DNA from: JBLHKE01 sp047619485
GTDB taxonomy: Bacteria > Verrucomicrobiota > Verrucomicrobiia > Verrucomicrobiales > DEV007
Assembly (NCBI GenBank): GCA_047619485.1
Contig: JBLHKE010000202.1
Span: 1-11,042 of the forward strand
DNA length: 11,042 nucleotides
Reading direction: 5' to 3'
The notes below the pieces were generated by a model. It did not search any database and was not told where the DNA came from. It was given only the letters and a program-made list of their open reading frames with translations. Both the position numbers and the translations under genes were made by a program. This document shows, in pieces, positions 1 to 6,143 of the stretch; positions within the stretch are counted from its first letter, which is position 1, and each line of letters opens with the position of its first letter.

Positions 1-126
1 CGCAGAGAAAATTCCCGCTGGCGAGGCGATAAACGCTAAGCTATCTGGTGATAGTGGGCGCTTTAGCAACGAAGACAGCGGGGATTTTATCAAGCTCCAG
101 CCCGCATGAGGTTTTCGGAGGTGCCC
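1..126 (+). repeat. 126-bp direct repeat, copy 1
   Basis: This stretch matches 2770-2895 base for base as far as I can read; the similarity stops after GGAGGTGCCC. The copy begins at the window edge, so the repeat may extend further left. One frame (2-109) is open and ends in TGA at 107-109, giving a hydrophilic 35-residue tail ending KLQPA that I do not recognise; it could be the 3' end of a lost gene. GGAGG at 118-122 is followed by an ATG at 129-131, but that frame stops after four codons. The two copies bracket the transposase remnant and the MFS gene. Confidence 0.93.
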
Positions 127-239
127 CTATGTCTTTGGGATGATCCGATTCGAAAAAGAATTGAACGAATGTCCCAAAGCTGTCGTCGGCATCTTCATCG
201 ACAATTTAAGCTATATTCGGCTTTCGCAACTGCGTGAAG

Positions 240-632
240 GGTTAGCGGCACAGTGTTTTGTGGTGTAGCAGCTTCTTTCTGGGTCATGACTTTGCACAGG
301 CGCATCATCTGGAAGTCGAAGCGCAGGGTGGTGCGGCTGTGTTTCGCAGCCCAGGGGATGTCCTCCTGGACGCGGCAGTGGGTCTCGCAGATGATCTCGC
401 GCGGGCTGTAGGTGATGGCGGTGGCGAGCCCGCCGACGGGCAGGTCGCGCCAGCTCCGGGAGGCGCGCGCGACCTGTTTGCGGCTGCGTTTGACGAGCTT
501 GCCGCGGCGCCCTCAATGGGGGAAGTGCGCACCGTTCTTGTAGGGCTTGACGGCGAGCCAGAGCACGCCCTTGCGCGGGAGCAACCCGAGGAATGTGCGC
601 AGTAGCTTCTTGGTGGATGATTTGAAGGCCAT
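240..632 (-). pseudogene. ISL3-like transposase N-terminal remnant
   Basis: Read on the minus strand from the ATG at 632-630, the product begins MAFKSSTKKLLRTFLGLLPR and reaches HFPH, then a TGA (515-513), and continues in the same frame as GRRGKLVKRSRKQ. It then shows the ISL3-type pattern: a W-R-D-L-P segment, PREIICETHCRVQEDIPWA, and an HTH-like segment ending VMTQKEAA. In ISL3 transposases this region is a zinc ribbon with a CPxCG knuckle. Here the expected C-P-H-C-G reads F-P-H-stop-G, so both cysteine codons (TGC) look mutated, to TTC and TGA. The DDE catalytic domain is absent; homology fades near 260-240. The remnant cannot encode an active transposase. The ISL3 assignment rests on remembered family patterns. 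Confidence 0.55.
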
Positions 633-1053
633 CACGCTCCGACGCCCAAAGTTTGCGCCAGCGCAAATCGAGGGTTTCGGGGCACCCCGTTTCCTGCGCC
701 CCCGGGGGCACGGGAACCAACCTGGTTGGCATCGGCAAAGCTCCCGCAACCGCCCCTCCGCAGGTTGCTGGCTCTACGCTTTTCGTTCTAATCCTCTTTG
801 CCTCCGTCCGCTCAAATCCCCCGTTTCAGCGTTGCGAAACCCGAACTGAGCCAAAAAGAGCGGTAATTCGTCTCAATGGGGTAAAACTCTACTGGCGTGA
901 GGCATCGTTGATCAGAACGCGGAAATACCACGGAATTTATTGATATTCGATCTCTCAAGGTTATCTCTGTAGCTCACCAACCCCGAGCCGAAATAGCTTG
1001 GGAAAAAAGCTCAGGAAAAGCAGTTTCCTAGCGATCATTACCCGAAGGGTTGC
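633..1053. other. intergenic stretch, no gene seen
   Basis: About 420 bp between the transposase remnant and the MFS start. Open frames here are short, lack recognisable domains and overlap each other. The stretch holds one copy of the ATGGGGTGAAACCCTAC-type repeat (874-893) and, next to the transposase start, GC palindromes such as CCCCCGGGGG near 702-711 that may be insertion-sequence end sequence. The part beyond about 900 turns AT-richer, as would suit a promoter for the MFS gene, but I found no convincing -35/-10 pair. Confidence 0.6.
874..893 (+). repeat. REP-like element A (divergent single copy)
   Basis: CAATGGGGTAAAACTCTACT differs at two positions from the 20-mer at 5965-5984. It lies about 160 bp upstream of the MFS start. 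The changes (G to A and C to T) weaken the internal GGGT-GAA-ACCC hairpin of the intact element, so this is probably a decayed copy. Confidence 0.6.
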
Positions 1054-2319
1054 ATGGCCTCTATTTTTAAAAGTGCCTGGGCCTTGTTGCTGGGAATGCT
1101 GTTCTTGATGATCGGCAACGGCCTGCATGGAACCTTGCTAAGTATTCGCGGCGCGTTGGAGGGGTTTTCGGCCACGACAATGTCCTACGTGATGTCGGGG
1201 TATTTCCTCGGGTTCCTAGGTGGCTCGCAACTGGCACCGAAGATGATCCGGCGGGTTGGGCATGTGCGAACGTTTGCGGCGCTCGGTTCGCTGGCGTCGG
1301 CGGTATTTATTCTATTACCGGTATTTCCTGATCCGATTTTATGGACTATTATGCGTGTTCTTATCGGATTCTGCTTTTCCGGTATTTATGTCGTGGCCGA
1401 AAGCTGGCTGAATGATGCGGCGACAAATGAAACACGCGGGCAGGCGCTATCGGCCTATGTCATCGTGCAAATGATTGGGATTGTTTCGGCACAGTTCATA
1501 CTCAATTTTGCCGATGTTGGCGGTTACCATCTCTTTGTTGCCATGTCGGTGCTGGTGTCTTTGTCGTTTTTGCCAATTCTGCTGTCGATCAGCCCGGTGC
1601 CGGTTTTCCACACGGCCAAACCGATGAGTTTGCGTGAATTATATAAGATTTCACCGCTTGGTTCGGTCGGTATATTCCTGCTCGGTGCGATCTTAGCAAC
1701 TCTTTACGGCATGATGCCAGTTTACGGCACGGCGAAGGGGCTGAATGTCACGCAAATATCGATTCTCGTCGGGATGATGTATCTTGGCGCATTGGTACTG
1801 CAATACCCGATTGGCTGGATTTCTGATCGCATGGACCGCCGTTGTCTCCTTATCTACATCACCGTAATTGGTTCCATCGGGACGCTGATCGGGTTTCCGT
1901 TCTTAAACCACATCTATGTCTTATATGCGCTGTCATTTTTTGTCGGTGGACTTGCCAGCCCTTTATATTCATTGACGATTGCTTACACGAATGATTATTT
2001 GGAACCGGGTGACATGGCTGCAGCAGCGGGGGCACTGATTTTTCTGAGCGGATTAGGGGCGATTGGCGCACCGGTCGTCGCCGGATTGCTAATCGCGTGG
2101 TTCGGGCCGGATAGCTTTTTCCTTTTACCTGCATTTATTTTCGCAGTCATCGCGGGATATGCGCTTTATCGCGCCACGCGCAGCGCACCCACTCCAGTAT
2201 CCGAAACCAGCCACTATGCGACCGTCCTGCCGCAAGCTTCGCAGATTGCGCTTGTCGTTGCACAGGATATTGCGATTGATCAGGCGAATTCAGCCGAGAA
2301 TAGTTCCGAAAATCCATAG
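1054..2319 (+). CDS. MFS transporter, YcaD-like
   Basis: A 421-residue inner-membrane protein with about 12 hydrophobic segments, the usual size for the major facilitator superfamily. The loop 2-3 signature is seen as GYFLGFLGGSQLAPKMIRRV, and its second-half counterpart as QYPIGWISDRMDRR. The segment RVLIGFCFSGIYVVAESWLN followed by RGQALSAYVIVQ closely resembles the same region of E. coli YcaD, a transporter of unknown substrate. About 40 hydrophilic residues follow the last membrane segment. The ATG at 1054 is preceded by GAAGGG at a usable distance, clearer than for most other genes here. The gene is AT-richer and uses more TTA, ATT and TTT codons than its neighbours, and it sits alone between two direct repeats beside transposase debris, so lateral acquisition is likely. 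The substrate cannot be inferred. Confidence 0.88.
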   Translation: MASIFKSAWALLLGMLFLMIGNGLHGTLLSIRGALEGFSATTMSYVMSGYFLGFLGGSQLAPKMIRRVGHVRTFAALGSLASAVFILLPVFPDPILWTIMRVLIGFCFSGIYVVAESWLNDAATNETRGQALSAYVIVQMIGIVSAQFILNFADVGGYHLFVAMSVLVSLSFLPILLSISPVPVFHTAKPMSLRELYKISPLGSVGIFLLGAILATLYGMMPVYGTAKGLNVTQISILVGMMYLGALVLQYPIGWISDRMDRRCLLIYITVIGSIGTLIGFPFLNHIYVLYALSFFVGGLASPLYSLTIAYTNDYLEPGDMAAAAGALIFLSGLGAIGAPVVAGLLIAWFGPDSFFLLPAFIFAVIAGYALYRATRSAPTPVSETSHYATVLPQASQIALVVAQDIAIDQANSAENSSENP

Positions 2320-2377
2320 ATCATTTACCCGGATGGGAAACCTGCTGCACCGACCGGCCAGCTTGCCGGGCATCTCA

Positions 2378-2488
2378 TCAGGCCTCGGTTCGAGTAATTG
2401 ACTGATCGTCTGGAATTTCGCCGCCTTCGTAGTCACGGCCAGTGATCGAGCATTCAGTTTCGCCATGGCGAATGAGAAAGATCTTCAG
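2378..2488 (-). pseudogene. histidine phosphatase (PGAM-like) N-terminal fragment
   Basis: On the minus strand a frame reads LKIFLIRHGETECSITGR. The RHGET signature is the phosphoacceptor motif of the histidine phosphatase (phosphoglycerate mutase-like) superfamily, and the spacing from the N-terminal beta strand (KIFLIRHGE) to S-x-T-G matches the start of such proteins. The codon where the initiator ATG would be expected is CTG (2488-2486). After about 20 residues the similarity ends, and a stop follows about 18 codons later. A full family member has about 190 residues or more, so only a small piece remains. The match is short but specific. Confidence 0.55.
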
Positions 2489-2611
2489 TCCGCCAGCCTG
2501 TCCTGCAACAGCGCCGCGATTTCGGTTCGTACATTTTCCGGGAGGCTGTTCCGCGTGTGGGTAAGCTCTGTTTTCATCAACTAGCACTAGGCGCGCCACG
2601 AAGACCCTGCC

Positions 2612-2630
2612 ATGGGGGTGTTCACCCCAA
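2612..2630. repeat. REP-like element B (palindromic variant)
   Basis: ATGGGGGTGTTCACCCCAA contains a six-base-pair inverted repeat, GGGGTG at 2615-2620 and CACCCC at 2623-2628, separated by TT. It resembles the perfect palindrome at 8763-8780, and its left half resembles the start of the element at 5967. It is paired with the oppositely oriented element at 2654-2671. Confidence 0.5.
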
Positions 2631-2653
2631 GCCATGCCGCTTCGGAACGTCAC

Positions 2654-2671
2654 AGTAGGGTTTCACCCCAT
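2654..2671 (-). repeat. REP-like element C
   Basis: AGTAGGGTTTCACCCCAT is the exact reverse complement of positions 5967-5984 and is identical to 6050-6067. It lies about 225 bp upstream of the dead universal stress protein gene. Internally it can form a tight hairpin, GGGT and ACCC around a three-base loop. Confidence 0.8.
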
Positions 2672-2769
2672 GGCACCCGGTTAGTTCTGCACCTCTACTT
2701 CAAGGCAACACAACATTCTTGCCCATTTAATATGAAGGGCACCTCCGGAAACCTGCTGTGGAAATGGGG

Positions 2770-2895
2770 CGCAGAGAAAATTCCCGCTGGCGAGGCGATA
2801 AACGCTAAGCTATCTGGTGATAGTGGGCGCTTTAGCAACGAAGACAGCGGGGATTTTATCAAGCTCCAGCCCGCATGAGGTTTTCGGAGGTGCCC
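2770..2895 (+). repeat. 126-bp direct repeat, copy 2
   Basis: Identical to 1-126 as far as I can read; after the shared GGAGGTGCCC this copy continues TGAAGGCG into the universal stress protein pseudogene, whereas copy 1 continues CTATGTCT into transposase debris. The offset between copies is 2769 bp. An open frame entering from the left passes through the repeat and ends at TGA 2876-2878. Because this copy is next to the stress protein gene, it is the likelier original, with copy 1 being the duplicate (inference). Confidence 0.93.
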
Positions 2896-3568
2896 TGAAG
2901 GCGTTTAAAAACATCCTCGTCGGGATCGATTTCTCGCCAGCCTCAGGCAACGCCTGCTCAAGCAGGCTAGCTGGATCGCGTCAGCCGACGACTCCGAGCT
3001 CACCGCGCTCCACGTCATCGTGCCGTCGGAGGTCGAGGAGTTCACGCTCCACTACAGCCTCCCTGCTGACTCGATCTAGGATTCCTTCGAGTCCGAGATC
3101 CGCGACTTTGTCGAACGCGAGATCGGCTACCCCGACGCCGCCGCCAGCAAAGCGATTTTCGGCGCCCCTTACCACGAACTGAGCCACTGGGCGGAGAAGC
3201 ACTGCAACGACCTATTGGTGATCGGTAGCCAGGGAAGCAACCAGCGACCACACGGCGTGGGATACTTCGCCGCCAAGTGCGCTCGCCATTCGAAAATCCC
3301 CGTAATCCTGACTCGACCTTGCCACGACCAGCGATTTGGCACCGTAGTCGCCTGCATTGATTTCTCCGATTCGACACCGGAAGTCCTCCAACTGGCCGCA
3401 AGTGTCGCCGCTGACGAGAATGCGCAGTTGCATGTTGTCCATGCGGTAACGCCGCCTTGGACGAGATCCAACCACGTGCTCTATGATTCGCAGCCTTTCG
3501 AAGTTGTCCCACCCGACAAAAGAAGACAAACGCAGACCAACAACAAACCACGCTATGAAAGAATTTAA
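2895..3568 (+). pseudogene. tandem UspA-domain protein, disrupted
   Basis: The product begins KAFKNILVGIDFSPASGNA and carries on, one frame over, as LLKQASWIASADDSELTALH, so about one base was lost near 2953. An in-frame TAG (3077-3079) then interrupts the first domain. After it come VIGSQGSNQRPHGVGYFAAK, a poor version of the G-x2-G-x9-G(S/T) nucleotide loop, and a second domain start, VVACIDFSDSTPEVLQLAAS. The second domain stops after about 75 residues at TAA 3566-3568, without its own ATP loop. No ATG stands at the expected start; the codon is CTG, four bases after GGAGG. Four independent lesions make this a pseudogene. Its end overlaps the start of the intact UspA gene by 14 bp. An intact relative with the same two-domain layout lies at 9233-10153. 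Confidence 0.85.
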
Positions 3569-4010
3569 CTCAATCGCCGTCGGTATCGACTATTCTCCTG
3601 CTAGCGCTAGCGCCCTCCGCGAGGCTTCACGCATTGCTAATTGGAACGACGCCACGCTCACTTGTTTCCACATTTTCGATGAGGAGATCGTCGAAAAGTT
3701 CCGTAGCCAAGACGATTTCGACGAGGGAGCGGTCAGTGCGGAGGCGCTTGAGCATTTGGAAAAGTTCGTCGCCAACGAAGTCGGAGCCGGTCACAGCATC
3801 GACTGCGAAATCGCCATCGGGCATCCTTTCAAATCGGTCTTATCAACCGTCTCCGCATGCAAGGCCGACCTCGCTGTCCTCGGCACTCGAGGCCGCACCG
3901 GCCTGCAGGGATTCTTCGCAGGCACCACTGCCGAGAAGATCATCTACAAGTCGCCCTGCTCCGCCCTTGTGGTGAAGCCAAAGGGATTCGAGTTCAAGCT
4001 GAAGGACTGA
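3555..4010 (+). CDS. universal stress protein, UspA family, single domain
   Basis: A 151-residue cytoplasmic UspA-fold protein of typical length. It opens MKEFNSIAVGIDYSPASASA, the first beta strand with the nucleotide-contacting Asp at residue 12. At residues 110-125 it has the complete ATP loop G-T-R-G-x9-G-T, placing it in the ATP-binding UspA class. It ends SALVVKPKGF, the last strand of the fold. The frame is open back to an ATG at 3483, but the alignment to family starts and to the paralog at 9233 favours ATG 3555. No Shine-Dalgarno is visible; the start lies inside the last codons of the upstream pseudogene, which suggests former translational coupling. The gene probably contributes to survival under energy or redox stress; no specific function can be read from sequence. 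Confidence 0.92.
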   Translation: MKEFNSIAVGIDYSPASASALREASRIANWNDATLTCFHIFDEEIVEKFRSQDDFDEGAVSAEALEHLEKFVANEVGAGHSIDCEIAIGHPFKSVLSTVSACKADLAVLGTRGRTGLQGFFAGTTAEKIIYKSPCSALVVKPKGFEFKLKD

Positions 4011-4094
4011 CGTGGAACATACACCAGTCGTGCTCGAATCGCAGCCAACCTAGACCAGCCAAACAGCGGAGACCCGTGATGACGCGCTTGTCGC

Positions 4095-5159
4095 TCAAGG
4101 CGTAATGGCGATTTTGAGTACACCATCTCGCTGGTTGGCAAAGAGCTCGTAGGCTTCCTCGATCTGTTCGAGCTTAAAGCGATGAGTGATCAATGGTCCG
4201 AAATCAATGCGGGTTGATGCAATCACATTCATGAGGCGCCGCATCCGCTCCTTGCCTCCCGGGCAGAGGGATGTGACAATCTTGTTGTCTCCCAATCCCG
4301 CGTGGAACGCGGCAAGCGGTATGGTGAGATCTTCGGAATAGACCCCAAGGCTCGACAAGGTTCCTCCCGGCTTGAGCACTCTGAGGGCACTCTGAAATGT
4401 TGATTGCAACCCGAGAGCCTCGATCGCCACATCGACACCGCGTCCGTGGGTGATGCGCATGATCTCATCAACAGGGTCAACCGCGCTGAAGTCGATCACG
4501 ACATCGGCACCGAGCTTCTTCGCCATCTCGATACGCTCCGGGACGGTCTCCACGGCAATGATCGTTGTTGCTCCGCGCAACCTTGCCCCTGCGGTTGCAC
4601 AGAGTCCGATTGGTCCTTGGGCGAAAACCGCTACCGTGTCGCCAATCTTGATGTTCCCGGACTCCGCCCCGGCGAAACCCGTCGACATGATGTCCGGACA
4701 CATGAGGACTTGCTCATCGGTCAGCGCATCTGGTACCGGCGCCAAGTTGGCCATCGCATCGGGTACCAACAGGTATTCGGCTTGTGCCCCGTCGATAGTA
4801 TTACCAAAGCGCCAGCCTCCCATGGGTTTGAGACCGTGCGCTGCGCTCTGACCGTCCTGGGAGCCCAGTCCGTCGAGCGAGGCGTAGGAGTAACCGCTCG
4901 GGCAGATCGCGCCGGCGATGACGCGTTCTCCTTCGCGGTAACCCTGCACATTCCGGCCAAGTTTCTCAATGATGCCGACCGGTTCGTGACCGATGGTGAG
5001 ACCTTTGGCAACCGGGTACTCCCCTTTGAGTATGTGGATGTCGGTTCCACAGATCGTTGTTGTCGTGATTCGGATGAGGGCATCGTTCGATCCCACTTCT
5101 GGAATGGGCTTCTCATCGAGAACGATTCTGCCAGGTTCGACAAAGAGTGCGGCTTTCAT
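4095..5159 (-). CDS. zinc-dependent alcohol dehydrogenase, secondary-ADH type
   Basis: A 354-residue medium-chain dehydrogenase/reductase, the usual length. Catalytic zinc ligands are Cys37 (TTTTICGTDIH), His58 with Glu59 (GHEPVG) and Asp156 (CPDIMSTGF). The Asp in place of Cys, the absence of the four-cysteine structural zinc lobe and the motif LCPGGKERMRRL all match NADP-dependent secondary alcohol dehydrogenases of the Thermoanaerobacter brockii type. The Rossmann segment is VAVFAQGPIGLCATAGARLR. It likely interconverts small ketones or aldehydes and alcohols in the cytoplasm, a way to reoxidise reduced nicotinamide cofactor; the actual substrate is unknown. It is downstream of and co-directional with the DUF302 gene, with a 221-bp gap. 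It converges on the UspA gene, with 84 bp between the ends and no clear terminator hairpin. Confidence 0.92.
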   Translation of the reverse strand: MKAALFVEPGRIVLDEKPIPEVGSNDALIRITTTTICGTDIHILKGEYPVAKGLTIGHEPVGIIEKLGRNVQGYREGERVIAGAICPSGYSYASLDGLGSQDGQSAAHGLKPMGGWRFGNTIDGAQAEYLLVPDAMANLAPVPDALTDEQVLMCPDIMSTGFAGAESGNIKIGDTVAVFAQGPIGLCATAGARLRGATTIIAVETVPERIEMAKKLGADVVIDFSAVDPVDEIMRITHGRGVDVAIEALGLQSTFQSALRVLKPGGTLSSLGVYSEDLTIPLAAFHAGLGDNKIVTSLCPGGKERMRRLMNVIASTRIDFGPLITHRFKLEQIEEAYELFANQRDGVLKIAITP

Positions 5160-5380
5160 GATATTGGAGTCGAGGTGATTTTGTTTAAGTCTTGTTGCAC
5201 TTTATTCCCATGCATCCCGGTTTCTGCGCATTGCTTGTCGTTAGATCCTCATCGATTGCTGTCATTCCAGCAATGGCATCTCACTCAGCAACTCGAACAC
5301 CAGCGGAATGCCTCCCAGCACAAGCCTTGCCATCGGGCTTCTAGCGCTCAGGCCTTCGCCTTGGATGATTTCGTCTCTGG

Positions 5381-5911
5381 TTAGCAAGCTTCGGCCATGA
5401 TTTTGATCATCGTCTCCTCGATCTCCTGTGCCACTTGCTGCAATTGCGGCGTGTCGAACATCGCCAGCAGGGCCGTTGGCTTGATCGTGGACAGAACGGT
5501 CATGCCGTCCTTGCGATAGAGAGAAATGCGGCAAGGGAGGGCGCTGGAGATACTCATGTCGAGTTCGAGCACCTTCTTTGCTTGGTCGGGCTGACAGATC
5601 TCGAAAATCTGACACTCGTGGTCAAACTCGACGCCCTTCTTGCGCATGGTCTCTTTGAGGTCGTGTACTTGCATGACTCCAAAACCGTTGGCCTCGACCG
5701 CGACTCGTAGGGCGGTAGCTGCATCGGTGATGGACTGGGAAGTGGATTCGGTAAGTAGCATTTTCATGGGGCTTGCGGGTTCAGGTTCTTGTGGGGTATT
5801 TGGTAACAGCTCTGCTAGTAGTTCATCCAGCGTGACGCTGATGATGGCAGAGGCCTTGTCGCTGGACAGGGGACAAAGCGCGCCTTCGTCTGAGAAGAAG
5901 AAATTGAGCAA
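5381..5911 (-). CDS. DUF302 domain protein
   Basis: Up to 176 residues. The DUF302 domain is recognised from GFGVMQVHDLKETMRKKGVE, followed by an F-E-I-C-x-P-x-x-A-K-K-V-L-E stretch, ALPCRISLY, and a C-terminal LLAMFDTPQLQQVAQEIEET. Function in the family is not firmly known; such proteins often sit in stress or redox clusters. The domain begins at Met49 (codon 5767-5765), which would give a normal 128-residue protein. Met1 adds 48 residues with a proline-rich linker (NTPQEPEPASP). Neither start has a visible ribosome binding site, so both are possible; I report the longer frame. It is divergent from the kinase operon and upstream of the dehydrogenase. Confidence 0.85.
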   Translation of the reverse strand: MLNFFFSDEGALCPLSSDKASAIISVTLDELLAELLPNTPQEPEPASPMKMLLTESTSQSITDAATALRVAVEANGFGVMQVHDLKETMRKKGVEFDHECQIFEICQPDQAKKVLELDMSISSALPCRISLYRKDGMTVLSTIKPTALLAMFDTPQLQQVAQEIEETMIKIMAEAC

Positions 5912-5920
5912 GGGGTGATT

Positions 5921-5945
5921 TAGCTAATTATATAACTATAATCTA
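5921..5945. promoter_or_regulatory. AT-rich divergent promoter candidate
   Basis: A short island almost free of G and C stands between the DUF302 gene and the kinase operon in otherwise GC-rich DNA. It contains TATAAT on the plus strand (5937-5942) and TATAAT on the minus strand (5932-5927). The minus-strand hexamer lies 15 bp before the longer DUF302 start. Neither has a good -35 hexamer at 16-18 bp, so a conventional sigma-70 promoter is not proven. Confidence 0.3.
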
Positions 5946-5966
5946 GAGAATGCGAGATCCGGCTCA

Positions 5967-5985
5967 ATGGGGTGAAACCCTACTT
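5967..5985 (+). repeat. REP-like element D (left arm of 19-bp inverted repeat)
   Basis: ATGGGGTGAAACCCTACTT is a perfect inverted match to 6049-6067, with 63 bp between. Transcription across both arms would give a 19-bp stem. Each arm alone can also fold as GGGT-GAA-ACCC. The pair lies in the divergent region between the DUF302 gene and the kinase operon. Confidence 0.85.
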
Positions 5986-6048
5986 GCATTGAGAATGTTC
6001 AACCGATGGCTGCGGTGTCGGTTTCTCTGATCCGATCGCGAGGGGCCG

Positions 6049-6067
6049 AAGTAGGGTTTCACCCCAT
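6049..6067 (-). repeat. REP-like element E (right arm of 19-bp inverted repeat)
   Basis: AAGTAGGGTTTCACCCCAT is the exact reverse complement of 5967-5985 and shares 18 bases with 2654-2671. It ends 76 bp before the first gene of the kinase operon. Its position would allow either a structural or a regulatory role. Confidence 0.85.
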
Positions 6068-6143
6068 AGACTCCACTCGCCATTGGTTTGATGTATGGAT
6101 AGCCCATCCAGTGTCAATCCCCGCCGCTTTCCAGTGAACAAAC

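Larger units (their letters stand above)
2320..2769. other. gene-free stretch with gene fragments and repeats
   Basis: About 450 bp without an intact gene. It holds a minus-strand fragment of a histidine phosphatase (2378-2488) and a pair of REP-like elements in opposite orientation (2612-2630 and 2654-2671). The rest shows no recognisable coding or RNA gene. The mix of fragments suggests an assembled or decaying junction of mobile DNA. Confidence 0.6.

Noticed and set aside
133..179. Inverted repeat CTTTGGGA / TCCCAAAG after repeat copy 1
   Set aside because: Eight-base arms with a 31-base loop and no T-run; too weak for a terminator, and it could occur by chance.
105..240. Short plus-strand ORF starting at ATG 106 and reading through the repeat boundary
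   Set aside because: About 43 codons, spans the repeat junction so it was created by the rearrangement, and shows no recognisable motif.
258..605. Plus-strand frame of 115 codons in the left region
   Set aside because: It is antisense to the transposase remnant, whose minus-strand product shows ISL3-type motifs; the plus-strand product shows none.
702..711. Palindrome CCCCCGGGGG
   Set aside because: A simple GC run within a likely insertion-sequence end; no partner or spacing to support an operator or att site.
5262..5380. Minus-strand tail of a frame, reading MARLVLGGIPLVFELLSEMP, between the DUF302 and dehydrogenase genes
   Set aside because: The hydrophobic stretch looks protein-like but is only about 23 residues from its ATG, has no visible ribosome binding site and no family match; too weak to call a gene.
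4404..5384. A 326-codon plus-strand open frame antisense to the dehydrogenase
   Set aside because: It lies fully opposite a dehydrogenase gene with all catalytic residues in place, has no recognisable domain, and is a typical shadow frame of GC-rich DNA.
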